64,000 nt of DNA from Emticicia sp. 21SJ11W-3 (GCF_024138715.1 NZ_CP092074.1:1798001-1862000), one strand, 5' to 3'. Positions 26,399 through 35,529 are shown, counted from the first letter of the stretch. The notes: generated by a model not told the origin, from the sequence alone. Translations and numbers: made by a program.

Positions 26399-26599
26399 GA
26401 GTAATAGATTTAAGAGCAATTTTAAACATTAAAAATCAGGCCACCCATTCAGGGGTTTTATTATTTACACCAAACGGAATAATTATGGGTTCGAACGCCA
26501 TTTTTTGAGCATGAAATCAAATTTGGTTAATGAAGCCCGTTTTTCAATTTCTTTTTGTTCATTTGTACGTTTTCAACCCTAAAGATAATTACAATTTCT

Positions 26600-27637
26600 A
26601 TGAAACGCTTCATAATAATAATTTTTGCCATTGTGCTCATAATCACAGCATTTGTACTGAAAACCTTATGGAACGCAGGAATTTTTACAAAAATTGAGCC
26701 ACATTTTAATGGAACAGTTAAAGAAGTGCCAGGTTTTAATGGCGCAGAAGATATAACCATAGATAAAACTACCGGGCTGGCTTTTGTTTCGTCAGGCGGG
26801 TTTATTGCAAATGCGCCTAATGGAAACATTTTTTTGATTGATTGTACTCAGGAAGCTCCCAAACCTGTTAACCTTACAGCGCCATTAGCATTAACAGATT
26901 TCCATCCGCATGGCATTAGTTTGTTTCAATCGCCGGAGGGTGGAAAACGACTCTTTGTGGTTAATCATAAGAAAAACCGTACAAGTATTGAAATATTCAG
27001 TTTTCAAGACAGCACGCTGACACATCTGGAGACCATCAACAGTAATTTATTTGCCAGCCCGAATGATGTGGTGGCGGTAGGTGATAGGCAATTTTATTTT
27101 ACTAACGACCACGATGAGGAAATTTCAGAATGGCGGTCAAAAAAAGATTTACTTCAGATACCCATGGGCAATGTGGGCTACTTTGATGGCAGCAAGGTAA
27201 AGATTATGGCTGATGGCTTTTTGTATGCCAATGGCATAAACGTAAGTAACGACGGGCAAAAGTTATATGTTGCGGCTACTTCGGGCCGAAAAATAGTAGT
27301 ATTTGACCGGGATATTCTTACAGGAAATATAAAAGAAAGCAGTGAGATTGCCATTAACGGAGCCGACAATATTGAGATAGATGAATCGGGCGACTTGTGG
27401 GTGGGCTGTCACCCCAAATTACTGGCTTTTCTGGCTCATGCTAAAGACCACTCTAAATTATCACCGTCTGAAGTTATCAGCGTTTCTTTAAAAACTGGCA
27501 CTCCGGCCTTAAAGAGTATTTATTTAAATGACGGAACACAACTTTCAGGCTCAAGTGTGGGTGCAGTTTGGCATAATAAACTGCTTATTGGGAGTGTTTT
27601 TGGCGATAAAGTACTTATATGCGCACTGAAGCAATAA
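26600..27637 (+). CDS. Paraoxonase/arylesterase-like (SMP-30 superfamily) beta-propeller enzyme
   Basis: 345-residue membrane-anchored or exported protein: one N-terminal hydrophobic helix (residues 3-21) followed by a six-bladed propeller. Motifs match vertebrate-type paraoxonases: FHPHGISLF, SPNDVVAVGDRQFYFTNDHD, DGFLYANGINVS and GADNIEIDESGDLWVGCHPK; the Asn and Asp residues in PND, NGI and NDH are the calcium ligands in PON1. ATG 26600 is used; the alternative start adds 15 residues before the helix. Lactonase or arylesterase activity is expected from the family, substrate unknown. Confidence 0.85.
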   Translation: MKRFIIIIFAIVLIITAFVLKTLWNAGIFTKIEPHFNGTVKEVPGFNGAEDITIDKTTGLAFVSSGGFIANAPNGNIFLIDCTQEAPKPVNLTAPLALTDFHPHGISLFQSPEGGKRLFVVNHKKNRTSIEIFSFQDSTLTHLETINSNLFASPNDVVAVGDRQFYFTNDHDEEISEWRSKKDLLQIPMGNVGYFDGSKVKIMADGFLYANGINVSNDGQKLYVAATSGRKIVVFDRDILTGNIKESSEIAINGADNIEIDESGDLWVGCHPKLLAFLAHAKDHSKLSPSEVISVSLKTGTPALKSIYLNDGTQLSGSSVGAVWHNKLLIGSVFGDKVLICALKQ

Positions 27638-27733
27638 TAATTATTCAGCCTGTTTCATAGTGTTTATAGGCCTGGCCGGGTCATTTGCTTTTGGTTCAGT
27701 ATGGTTAAGAGAACAATGACATGGCCATTGATA

Positions 27734-27764
27734 CCATTGCAGGTGTAAACCAAAGCTGTTAAAA
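27734..27764. repeat. Degenerate intergenic repeat, copy A
   Basis: The core GCAGGTGTAAACCAAA at 27739-27754, followed by GCTGTTAAAA, closely matches 35171-35200 (GCAGGCGTAAACCAAA then CGCGTTAAAA). Both copies are intergenic and lie downstream of a plus-strand gene or upstream of one. The function is unknown. Confidence 0.4.
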
Positions 27765-27801
27765 AAAGAGCGTCCGTAAAACCGGTTTACGAACGCTCTT
27801 T
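27765..27801 (-). terminator. Intrinsic terminator of the sugar isomerase-like gene
   Basis: AAAGAGCGT (27765-27773) pairs with ACGCTCTTT (27793-27801), with an inner CGTAAA/TTTACG stem; on the minus strand it is followed by a run of T residues (TTTTTTAAC). It lies 21 bp past the stop at 27823. Confidence 0.88.
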
Positions 27802-27822
27802 GGACGAATGCCAAACAATTTG

Positions 27823-28752
27823 TCAGGCAAAAACGCTTCTCATCAGATCAACGCTTTTTTTGACGCCCGTTTCCGGGTTTTCATTGCCTTCAAATTCTAT
27901 AGATACATAACCCTGATAATTTACTTTTTTCAGTATATCTGCTATTCTTTTATAGTCAAGGTCAAGGCTATACCATACACCACCACCATAATAGGTTTTA
28001 GCCTGCACAAAGCTGGTTTGCGGGGCAATTTTTTCGAGCTTATCGTAAGGATTTTCCAAAAAATTACCAGTATCCATCAATAAGCTCAGCCAAGGAGAAT
28101 CTATTGCATTTTTAATTCTCAACATACCTTCCGGCGTTGAGCCAAGCCCCCAGTGGTTTTCAAGGGCAAGCAACACGCCACATTCTTCGGCTTTTTTCAG
28201 GCATTGCTGTATGCTGTCGATGCACCATTTAAAGGCCTCATCTTCGGTGTATCCGGCAATGGCAGGTTCAATGCCTCTTTTGGCCATAAATTCATCAAAT
28301 GATTTGATGGTTCCCCAACGACCGGTATTTAAGCGCATACACGGAATCCCCATTTTATAGGCCAGTTCAATACAATGATTGGTATGGTCTATATGTTGTT
28401 TTAAAACCTCCTTGTCGGGCGATACAAAGCCCTGATGAATAGACAGGCAGGTCATGGCAATGCCATTCACAAACGCATGTTTTTTTAGCTTTTGCAGATA
28501 CGAATTGTCTTCACCGGCCATCTGGCGATGCAACACATCAATGCCTTCAAGACCCAGCTTTGCGGCTTCATCAATCACTTTTTCAATCGGAAATTTCTCG
28601 CCTTTAAAGTGCCAGTAAGAATAGCTGGATACGCTCAGCTTGATTTTTCCGGCTGGTTTAACTACCGGTTGTGCCTGAACCAGAGCAGGAGCGCAAGCCG
28701 CCGCACTGCCAAGCGCTGCTGTTTTTAAAAAGTTTCGTCGGGTTGAATTCAT
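27823..28752 (-). CDS. Tat-exported sugar phosphate isomerase/epimerase-like TIM barrel
   Basis: AP-endonuclease-2/xylose-isomerase-like TIM barrel of 309 residues from ATG 28752. The N-terminus STRRNFLKTAALGSAAA is a twin-arginine signal, so the folded protein is probably exported with a bound metal ion. Barrel motifs: LGLEGIDVLHRQ, CMRLNTGRWG, LLALENHWGLGS (Glu metal ligand), LLMDTGNF (Asp) and GYVSIEFEGNE (Glu). It is followed 25 bp upstream by the M14 peptidase gene on the same strand. The substrate is unknown; many Bacteroidota relatives sit in sugar-utilisation loci. Confidence 0.86.
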   Translation of the reverse strand: MNSTRRNFLKTAALGSAAACAPALVQAQPVVKPAGKIKLSVSSYSYWHFKGEKFPIEKVIDEAAKLGLEGIDVLHRQMAGEDNSYLQKLKKHAFVNGIAMTCLSIHQGFVSPDKEVLKQHIDHTNHCIELAYKMGIPCMRLNTGRWGTIKSFDEFMAKRGIEPAIAGYTEDEAFKWCIDSIQQCLKKAEECGVLLALENHWGLGSTPEGMLRIKNAIDSPWLSLLMDTGNFLENPYDKLEKIAPQTSFVQAKTYYGGGVWYSLDLDYKRIADILKKVNYQGYVSIEFEGNENPETGVKKSVDLMRSVFA

Positions 28753-28777
28753 GAGATTAAACAAAAATCAGGTTATG

Positions 28778-31276
28778 TTAATAGACTACGAATACAGCGT
28801 TGGCAAACAATAGTTTTCCTCCATACCAGAAACCCCTGAAAATCGGGTCGTCTGCCATGTACACAATTTTTCCTCTTCCTAATTCCTGTACCCCATGAAC
28901 AAGGGTATTCTTCATTTTATCTTTGGCTTTCTGGCCTACAAATCCGGTTATATAGTTGTTGTCTTTCAGATAACCCACGTTCCATCCTTCTTTCAGATAC
29001 TCAAAATTGTAGGGGTCACGGGCCAGTAGATAATAACTGCCATCGGTGCCATAGCCCAAAGGGTGTGTTTTATCGATATCAACTTTATATATGGCGCCAA
29101 CCACCTGTTCAGATATACTCTCGCGTTCTCTGGTGCCATAGGTTTTCAGTTCAGGTTTATCTTTGGCTTCGCCATCTTTTTTGCGTTTCAGACCAAACCC
29201 GTCTTTATCAGCAAAATAACTGGTGGCCGACTCCAATGCGATTACTTTTCCACCGCCCTGAATCCACTTTTTAAGTGCATCACCATTACCGAAAATTCTG
29301 TCGTAATTTCCATCTGCAAGTATTAAAACATCCAGTTGGTCTAATGGCACTCTTGAGAAGGTAGAACCCTCAATTACAGTTATAGGATAATTGATTTGTT
29401 GTTCAAAGAAATGCCACACCTCGCCAAAAGCTGTTGGCGAAATACCATCACCGGATATAACAGCTACTCTTGGGTTTTTAAGTATATTAACAGAGCCTGA
29501 GCCAAAGTCGTTGCCCGTAGTAACCATTCCGGAGTTGGTAGCCAATAAGTTAATGCCAAATGCTTTAGCTGCCGACTGCACGGCTTTGTCGAACTCATCG
29601 CCCATGCGCAGGTTATTGGTTCTGGTTATGATAACAGACCCAATATCAAATTTTCGCCCGCCGGTTTCAAAAGCATTTTCATTAAAGCGAACCTTAATGC
29701 CTTTTGATAATATCTGCGTCAGAAACTTCACGTCTTCAAACGAATTATACGTTGCCACATAGGCATAGGGTTTTCCGCCAACTGCTAATTCGGGTATGCT
29801 GTAATTAGGCTGAGAATTACCCGCAGATAGTTTTTCTTTCGTGGCAAATGCCTTTAAACCATAGGCATAAGGCATACCCCAGGCAGTGATGTCGTAAGTT
29901 AGTGAGTCTTCCAGCATGGTTTTAGGCTCAAAAAGAATCTTTACAAAAGTGCCTTTGGGCTGGTAAGTACTCACAATTAAATCGTTCGCCTCTACTTTAA
30001 AACTCTCTTCTTTCAGATTCTGGTAGTTAACACCAGTGGCAGACGTTTCTTTGCCTGCATACCCGTAAGTAATATTCAGTTTATCAAGCAGGCCTGTTAA
30101 GGCTTTTACCTTTGCCTCGCTGCCTTTGCTTTTCATTACAAACGACTTATAAGTGCCAACAGGGTTGTTTTTGTTGCGCTCAAAGAATTTTACAAATTCA
30201 TCTACTGTTTTATCAGACCTTGATGAAATGGCTTCGAGAGTCGCCAGGCTCGCAGAAAAATGATGAGCAATACGGTAAGATAGTGTTAGGGTGTCGCCGT
30301 CTTCTTTAGCTATCGCAATGCCGGCTCTGCCACCACCGCCTTGTTCGTAGGTCATACCTATGGCGCCGTTATAAGAAGGGTAGGTGTCGCCGTAGCTTGG
30401 GTAAAGCAGGTCATAATTTTCTTTTGAAAAATACAGCCAGTAGTTTTTGTCGAAATATTTTTTGTTGTATTCGCCTATGGTTTGCTGAAACTCTCTTTGC
30501 CAGGCTGTCAGATCTTCGTGATAAGGTTTGGCTGATGGAGGAAAGTAATAAGGGCTGCTGACACCCATTTCATGGAAGTCGGCATGCAGATGCGGCATCC
30601 ACTGGTTATAAATTTTCAGGCGCTGAGTCGATATCTCCTGTGTTTGCCAGGCCCAGTCACGGTTTGGGTCAAACAGGTAATGATTAAAACGCCCTCCGGG
30701 CCAGGGTTCATTATGTTCAGCTGCAAACGGGGTAGCATTAAATACCTTGCTGGTTACCCGGTTATACCATTGTGCATAGCGGTCTCTGCCGTCAGGGTTT
30801 ATACAAGGGTCAATCAGTACAACTGTATTTTTTAATATGTTCTGGGTAACGCTGTTGCTTTTATTAAGCATTTCGTATAAAACCTGCATTACGGCCTCAG
30901 AGCTTACGGCTTCATTGCCATGAACGTTGTAGCTCAGCCACGCAATAGCTGGCACTTTGGTGGTTGGTTTGCCTTCCAGAAGGCCAATACTTTTAAGATT
31001 GGATGTGCGGATGTCTTCCAGCTTTGATAAATTCTCCGGAGTGGCAATAGCTACCAGTATAAGCGGGCGGCCTTCAAAGGTGGTTCCGTAATCGAAAATT
31101 TTTACTTGTGTCGGATTCTGTGCAGCTACGTGTCTGGCATAATCTACAATGCGGTGGTGGAAACTGAATTTGGTTCCGAGTTTGTAACCAAGAAATTCGT
31201 CGGGTGTTTTAGTGTTCTGGGCCTGTACCCACAATGTGTTAATGAAGAGGAATAGAAACAAAAAGCTTTTTTTCAT
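28778..31276 (-). CDS. Secreted M14-family zinc carboxypeptidase
   Basis: Secreted 832-residue protein with a signal peptide cleaved near VQAQ. The catalytic M14 domain spans about residues 30-340: HxxE zinc motif NVHGNEAVSSEA (His119, Glu122), DPCINPDGRDRY substrate loop, and the third zinc ligand among LHADFHEMG (His231/His235). The catalytic Glu is expected in MTYEQGGGGRAG. The C-terminal half (about 350-832) contains a class I glutamine-amidotransferase-like Rossmann region (RVAVISGDGISP, DVLILADGNYD), as in large Bacteroidota M14 proteins. It probably trims peptides outside the cell. It is probably co-transcribed with the isomerase-like gene downstream. Confidence 0.92.
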   Translation of the reverse strand: MKKSFLFLFLFINTLWVQAQNTKTPDEFLGYKLGTKFSFHHRIVDYARHVAAQNPTQVKIFDYGTTFEGRPLILVAIATPENLSKLEDIRTSNLKSIGLLEGKPTTKVPAIAWLSYNVHGNEAVSSEAVMQVLYEMLNKSNSVTQNILKNTVVLIDPCINPDGRDRYAQWYNRVTSKVFNATPFAAEHNEPWPGGRFNHYLFDPNRDWAWQTQEISTQRLKIYNQWMPHLHADFHEMGVSSPYYFPPSAKPYHEDLTAWQREFQQTIGEYNKKYFDKNYWLYFSKENYDLLYPSYGDTYPSYNGAIGMTYEQGGGGRAGIAIAKEDGDTLTLSYRIAHHFSASLATLEAISSRSDKTVDEFVKFFERNKNNPVGTYKSFVMKSKGSEAKVKALTGLLDKLNITYGYAGKETSATGVNYQNLKEESFKVEANDLIVSTYQPKGTFVKILFEPKTMLEDSLTYDITAWGMPYAYGLKAFATKEKLSAGNSQPNYSIPELAVGGKPYAYVATYNSFEDVKFLTQILSKGIKVRFNENAFETGGRKFDIGSVIITRTNNLRMGDEFDKAVQSAAKAFGINLLATNSGMVTTGNDFGSGSVNILKNPRVAVISGDGISPTAFGEVWHFFEQQINYPITVIEGSTFSRVPLDQLDVLILADGNYDRIFGNGDALKKWIQGGGKVIALESATSYFADKDGFGLKRKKDGEAKDKPELKTYGTRERESISEQVVGAIYKVDIDKTHPLGYGTDGSYYLLARDPYNFEYLKEGWNVGYLKDNNYITGFVGQKAKDKMKNTLVHGVQELGRGKIVYMADDPIFRGFWYGGKLLFANAVFVVY

Positions 31277-31386
31277 GTCTTACGTTCAGAGTAGTTTTTT
31301 ACATGCACCAAATATAATGTTTTTAGCTTTGAAAATGGGGCTGAAAAAAAAAATTGAAAATATTTTACTTTTTTTTTTGCCCAACT

Positions 31387-31417
31387 ATTGCATTGTAAAA
31401 AAATTGCCGTACTTTTG
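31387..31417 (+). promoter_or_regulatory. Promoter of tRNA-Glu
   Basis: ATTG at 31387-31390, an exact 19-bp spacer and TACTTTTG at 31410-31417, a perfect TAnnTTTG -7 box. The predicted start near 31424 gives a 5' leader of about 34 nt before the tRNA. Confidence 0.8.
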
Positions 31418-31457
31418 CACCACAATTTACAAACGCAGACGATAAATGGAACCAGCC

Positions 31458-31529
31458 GGCCCTATCGTCTAGCGGTTAGGACAAGTCCCTTTCACGGATT
31501 AAACAGGGGTTCGATTCCCCTTAGGGTCA
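31458..31529 (+). tRNA. tRNA-Glu (anticodon UUC)
   Basis: All arms fold: acceptor GGCCCTA/TAGGGTC with a G-T wobble, D arm GTC...GAC with AGCGGTTAGG, anticodon stem AGTCC/GGATT with loop CTTTCAC (anticodon TTC), T arm AGGGG/CCCCT with loop TTCGATT. Length 72 nt including the discriminator A; CCA is not encoded. It is the only tRNA in the window. Confidence 0.98.
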
Positions 31530-31554
31530 CAAATCGCTGCGATATTGAAATTGT

Positions 31555-31596
31555 AAGAGCCTGGTAATGAGATAATTATCAGGCTCTTGTTTTTTA
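31555..31596 (+). terminator. Intrinsic terminator of the tRNA-Glu transcript
   Basis: AAGAGCCTG (31555-31563) pairs with CAGGCTCTT (31580-31588) and is followed by GTTTTTTAAA. It lies 26 nt after the tRNA. Confidence 0.88.
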
Positions 31597-31688
31597 AAAT
31601 CTTCAAGAGAGAATTTTTCAATATCAAAAATCACAGGATAAATTTTCAGGAGAAGAGTTTCAGCCAAACACTTAGCTAATGCAATTTT

Positions 31689-31928
31689 TTATTTCGGCAT
31701 GACTTTGATAGTTGATAGATTTTTTTCATAATTAACATTGCGCGATTGTTTTATCTGGTTGTTTAACGCGTCTCTTTCTTTAGTTTTCAGCAATTGTAAG
31801 TAAGTGTTTGGGCAGTCAGAAATTAGCCATAACTTATAGTTCAGATTAAAATTTATTAAATTATCAATAAAGTTTAATTCGGGGCGTTCGTGAAATAGTA
31901 CTTTTCTGTTGTGTAGTAGTATTAATTG
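31689..31928 (-). pseudogene. Protein-like open frame without a start codon (possible gene remnant)
   Basis: Between an in-frame TAA (31929-31931) and a TAA stop (31689-31691) a 79-codon minus-strand frame is open. Its translation looks protein-like, e.g. FHERPELNFIDNLINFNLNY near the start, LWLISDCPNTYLQLLKTKE in the middle and a basic C-terminus ending IKVMPK. No ATG, GTG or TTG lies in the first 50 codons, so it is either the 3' remnant of a lost gene or a chance frame in A/T-rich DNA. It occupies much of the 497-bp stretch between tRNA-Glu and the OmpA gene. No family is recognised. Confidence 0.3.
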
Positions 31929-32026
31929 TTAAAAATCAATAACTGAGTTCAGATTTAATTTTTTATTAATTCATAATTGTCCAAATTTGTGAAATTTTTC
32001 ACCCTAAACACAAAGTAGATTAGTGT

Positions 32027-32932
32027 ATGAAAACCCCTTCTAAGTTTCTATTTTTAATTGCAGCAGGTATTTTTATGTCATCGTGCGTGGCTAAGAAAAA
32101 ATTTGTTAGTCTTCAACAACAATACGACAAAGCGCAGGCAGATTTAGTAAAATGTGGCGACACCGTTCAGGATTATAAAGATCGTCTTTCAAAATCTGAG
32201 CAAGACAGAGTTAATCTTGGTAACACGTCACAATCTGAAATCAAACAACGTGATGCACAAATCAAAGATTTGAAAGATCAGGTAACAGATTTGAAAGGCC
32301 TACGCGACAAACAATTGGAGCAGGTAGGTAACCTTACTGTTCTTTCTAAAGCTGCTAATGATAATATTGATAAAACTTTGGCTCAATTAGAGAAAAAAGA
32401 CAAGTACATCAACTTGTTGCACGCTGCCAGAACCAAAGCTGACTCAATTAATCTTGCTTTGGCCGTTAACCTTACCCGCGTGCTTAGCTCAGGAATTGAA
32501 GATAAAGATATTGACGTAAAAGTTGACAAAACTGTTGTCATGATTAATATCTCAGACAAAATGTTGTTCTCTAGCGGAAGCTTCAAATTGTCGAGCAGAG
32601 CAAATGAGGTTCTTGGTAAAATAGCACAGATTATCAAATCTCGTCCTGATCTTGAAGTAATGATTGAAGGTTACACAGATAACGTTTCTATCAATACTGA
32701 CTGTATCAACGATAACTGGGATCTGAGTGTGAAAAGAGCTACTTCTGTAGTGCGTTCGCTTCAAAATAACTTCAAAATTGATCCGAACAGATTAATCGCT
32801 GCCGGTAGAGGTGAATTCAATACCTTAACAAGCAACGATAGTTCTGAAGGTCGTGCGGCTAACCGTCGTACAAGAATCATTCTGATGCCTAAATTGGATC
32901 AGTTCTACGACTTGTTGAATCCTGAGAAATAA
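32027..32932 (+). CDS. OmpA-family outer-membrane lipoprotein
   Basis: Envelope protein of 301 residues anchoring the outer membrane to peptidoglycan. Lipoprotein signal with lipobox MSSC (Cys20); a long Gln/Lys/Asp-rich coiled coil (about residues 25-140); then a C-terminal OmpA domain (about 165-290) with ISDKMLFSSGSFKLS, IEGYTDN and GEGRAANRR-like segments (SSEGRAANRRTRIILMP) holding the diaminopimelate-binding Asp and Arg. Codon choice is more uniform than in neighbours, which suggests high expression. A weak CAAATTTG box lies at 31982-31989. It is monocistronic with its own terminator. Confidence 0.93.
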   Translation: MKTPSKFLFLIAAGIFMSSCVAKKKFVSLQQQYDKAQADLVKCGDTVQDYKDRLSKSEQDRVNLGNTSQSEIKQRDAQIKDLKDQVTDLKGLRDKQLEQVGNLTVLSKAANDNIDKTLAQLEKKDKYINLLHAARTKADSINLALAVNLTRVLSSGIEDKDIDVKVDKTVVMINISDKMLFSSGSFKLSSRANEVLGKIAQIIKSRPDLEVMIEGYTDNVSINTDCINDNWDLSVKRATSVVRSLQNNFKIDPNRLIAAGRGEFNTLTSNDSSEGRAANRRTRIILMPKLDQFYDLLNPEK

Positions 32933-32957
32933 GATTCAAAGTTAATGATATATACTG

Positions 32958-32994
32958 AAAAGAGCCGGATGGGGGTACCCGTCCGGCTCTTTTT
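32958..32994 (+). terminator. Intrinsic terminator of the OmpA-family gene
   Basis: AAAAGAGCCGGA (32958-32969) pairs with TCCGGCTCTTTT (32982-32993), followed by T and GTTTG. The complementary A run lets it work weakly in the other direction for the convergent gene at 33017. Confidence 0.9.
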
Positions 32995-33016
32995 GTTTGT
33001 AATAATTTTACTAAAG

Positions 33017-33355
33017 TTATTTCATTAGTTTTAAATGTGTGTAAGCAACGCCAATAACTATGGCCGGAACCAGAATTGAAAACAAAGTCCACATACCTGC
33101 GCTAATGAGCACAATCTGGTTTATGAGATGAAAACCTGCATATACATACAAACCCCATTTTCGTAATAGCCATATACCACCGGTACCCAGGTAGCTGGCC
33201 GCCACTGAAAAAGCCAGATACGGAGGATACCAGGGGCCAACTGCTTTGGTAGTGCTGTAAAATATAAGAGGCACCGTTAATGTTGCCCAAACAAAGGCAA
33301 CTGTACAAATAAAAGTAATGGCCGCAGGCCGGTTGGTTTCTGATGATTGATTCAT
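33017..33355 (-). CDS. Hypothetical small integral membrane protein
   Basis: 112 residues with about four hydrophobic segments (ITFICTVAFVWATLTVPLIF, a PPYLAFSVAASYLG region, LYVYAGFHLINQIVLIS, LFSILVPAIVIGVAYT). It begins with a polar MNQSSETNRP and ends KLMK. No conserved family could be named; small proteins of this kind with a Trp-Leu-Leu-Arg-Lys-Trp-Gly turn occur widely in Bacteroidota. It is 13 bp downstream of the M28 peptidase gene on the same strand and may be co-transcribed with it. Confidence 0.65.
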   Translation of the reverse strand: MNQSSETNRPAAITFICTVAFVWATLTVPLIFYSTTKAVGPWYPPYLAFSVAASYLGTGGIWLLRKWGLYVYAGFHLINQIVLISAGMWTLFSILVPAIVIGVAYTHLKLMK

Positions 33356-33368
33356 GATTTAAACGATG

Positions 33369-35021
33369 TTATTTCTTGCGCAATGCCTTAAATTCAGAGC
33401 CTTCTTTCCATTGTGGCCAGGTAGTTTCAAAGGCCAGCCTTTTACCTATCTGAAACAAAAGGATGGTGTCCTCCAGTCCGCCTTCCAGTTTCCAGGTTGC
33501 GGCATCGTATTGGTCGGTAGTCTGATGATAAAATTTTTCTGTGTATAATTCCTGTTGCTTTTGTCCGTATTCTTTTCCTTTTGCAACTTCGTCAATGCCG
33601 CTTCCGGTTGTTAAGGCTGGTATACCTGCTTTCGCAAAGCTGAAGTGGTCTGAGCGGAAGTAGTGGCCTGCCTCCGGGTGCGCTTCAGGCGCAATGTATC
33701 TGCCTTTGCTTTCTACTTCTTTTTTCAGGTAGTCTTCAAGTTCCGACTGGCCCTCGCCGGCAATTGAAATGTCTTTGGTTCGGCCAAAATTATTAATAAC
33801 ATCAATATTCAGATTCCCCACTGTTTCATTAGCCGGAAAAACCGGATGTTGTGCATAGTAAGCTGAGCCCAGCAGGCCTTGTTCTTCGCCGGTAACAAAT
33901 AAGAAAACAATGCTTCGTTCAGGTTTATTTTTAAGGCTTTTAAAAGCACGGGCAATTTCCAGTACAGCGGCCGTTCCGCTGGCGTTATCAAGCGCACCAT
34001 TGTAGATTGAATCTCCTTTGGCATCCGGTTTGCCAATACCGAAGTGGTCCCAGTGAGCGCTGTAAATAATGTATTCGTTCGGGCGCTTGCTACCGGTTAT
34101 TTTACCAATTACGTTTTTAGACTCATTAAATACAGCTTTTACTTTCATTGAGGTTGAAACTTTAGCCGGTAGTGCCACAGGCTTAAAGCCTTTTTGGTTT
34201 GCTTTTACCAGAAGTGCTTCACCATTGCTAACGGTGTTCAATAGTTTTTTTGCTGCGGCCTCGGTTATCCACCCTTCAACAGGGCAACGGTATTCTTTGC
34301 TTCCGCGTGTGTCTAAATGCTGCTGCGACTTTCCCCATGAGTTCTGAACAACGCTGAACGGATAAGATGCCGCTTTTTCGTTATGAACAATCAGGCAGCC
34401 TTTGGCGCCTTGTCTGGCAGCTTCTTCAAACTTATAGGTCCAGCGGCCATAATAAGTCATTTCTTTTCCTTTAAAAAGGGTGGTGTCTCCTGTGCTAAAG
34501 CCGGGGTCATTTACCATTACCAGCACAAACTTTCCTTTTACATCAAGGCCTTGGTAGTCGTTCCAGTTATATTCCGGGGCAACTACGCCAAAACCTGCAA
34601 ACACCACATCACTTTTTTCAACAGAAACAACAGAATCAGTATTTTCTGTCCAGATAACATAGTCTTCCATGTTTTTAAGGCTGAAATTCCCTTTGCCAGT
34701 GTTTACTAACATGGCAGGGTCGCAGGTCGGGGTTATTTCAACCATAGGCACCTTCTGAAAATACTCACTACCGTTTCCGGGTTCAACCCCCATGTTTCTG
34801 AGCGTCTGCGTCAGGTATTCTACCGTTCTGGTTTCGCCAATGGTAAACGGGCGACGTCCCTGAAATTCGTCAGAAGAGAGTTTTACAATATGTTTAATCA
34901 GGCTATCCTGACTAAAAGCGCTTAAACCATCCTGTTCGTCAACCGAACTCTCAGTTTTACTGCATGCCAGCGCTAGAGCAATAATAAAAGCCGTTAATGT
35001 GCTTAATAATATTTTATTCAT
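33369..35021 (-). CDS. M28-family zinc aminopeptidase with PA domain, lipoprotein
   Basis: Envelope-anchored peptidase of 550 residues. The start MNKILLSTLTAFIIALALAC places a lipobox Cys at 20; an upstream ATG adds ten residues. A PA insert (about residues 130-250) is followed by the M28 catalytic domain with its metal ligands: His in YSAHWDHFG, Asp in NGALDNASGTA, Glu pair in TGEEQGLLGS, Asp further on and His in FRSDHFSFAKAG. Bacterial relatives remove N-terminal residues from peptides in the periplasm. The C-terminus is Lys-rich. It heads a possible two-gene operon with the small membrane protein. Confidence 0.92.
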   Translation of the reverse strand: MNKILLSTLTAFIIALALACSKTESSVDEQDGLSAFSQDSLIKHIVKLSSDEFQGRRPFTIGETRTVEYLTQTLRNMGVEPGNGSEYFQKVPMVEITPTCDPAMLVNTGKGNFSLKNMEDYVIWTENTDSVVSVEKSDVVFAGFGVVAPEYNWNDYQGLDVKGKFVLVMVNDPGFSTGDTTLFKGKEMTYYGRWTYKFEEAARQGAKGCLIVHNEKAASYPFSVVQNSWGKSQQHLDTRGSKEYRCPVEGWITEAAAKKLLNTVSNGEALLVKANQKGFKPVALPAKVSTSMKVKAVFNESKNVIGKITGSKRPNEYIIYSAHWDHFGIGKPDAKGDSIYNGALDNASGTAAVLEIARAFKSLKNKPERSIVFLFVTGEEQGLLGSAYYAQHPVFPANETVGNLNIDVINNFGRTKDISIAGEGQSELEDYLKKEVESKGRYIAPEAHPEAGHYFRSDHFSFAKAGIPALTTGSGIDEVAKGKEYGQKQQELYTEKFYHQTTDQYDAATWKLEGGLEDTILLFQIGKRLAFETTWPQWKEGSEFKALRKK

Positions 35022-35132
35022 AATGGTATAATGCTTAATACCCAGGCCCATCGAATTGTTTCTTGCGGCACCTGTGGTTATTAAATGAGTGTGTCCTCAA
35101 ATATACAATAAAAATTGTTCTGCTAATGATGC

Positions 35133-35149
35133 CCGCCTCGCTTAGGCGG
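35133..35149. other. GC-rich hairpin in the 508-bp gap 35022-35529
   Basis: CCGCCT (35133-35138) pairs with AGGCGG (35144-35149), loop CGCTT, without a T run. The gap contains this hairpin, a repeat copy and the phosphatase promoter; no gene is seen in it. Confidence 0.4.
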
Positions 35150-35170
35150 CTTATGCTATTCAGCTGTATG

Positions 35171-35200
35171 CCATGCAGGCGTAAACCAAACGCGTTAAAA
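35171..35200. repeat. Degenerate intergenic repeat, copy B
   Basis: GCAGGCGTAAACCAAACGCG followed by TTAAAA; matches copy A at 27734-27764 at all but a few positions. It lies 330 bp upstream of the alkaline-phosphatase-like gene. Confidence 0.4.
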
Positions 35201-35493
35201 GATAGTTTTCTACTTATAGCTTAATCAGGGATTCAACCTGATTGGCAGGCGAAATAGCAAAAGAGGCCTAACTTCATAAATTAAAGTAAGTTTTATTGCC
35301 CTTTTTGCCCAATTTGGGGTGTTATCACTAATCCTTCTGAGTGGCAGGTTAATTAAACCAAAGCACATTTCAGATACCAGACCTGGTTTTGTTGTACTTT
35401 AAACCTGATTGATACGTTTTAAACCATTGTAGTACTACCATACATTTAATGTATATTTTATATTTACTCAAACCAACGGCAGTACTCTTTGAT

Positions 35494-35501
35494 TATCTTT
35501 G
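35494..35501 (+). promoter_or_regulatory. -7 box of the alkaline-phosphatase-like gene
   Basis: TATCTTTG, a perfect TAnnTTTG match, 28 bp before the ATG at 35530. No clear TTTG is found 19 bp upstream, so activator dependence is possible. Confidence 0.5.
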
Positions 35502-35529
35502 CGCTTCTTAAAACAAATTATTTTTTCGG

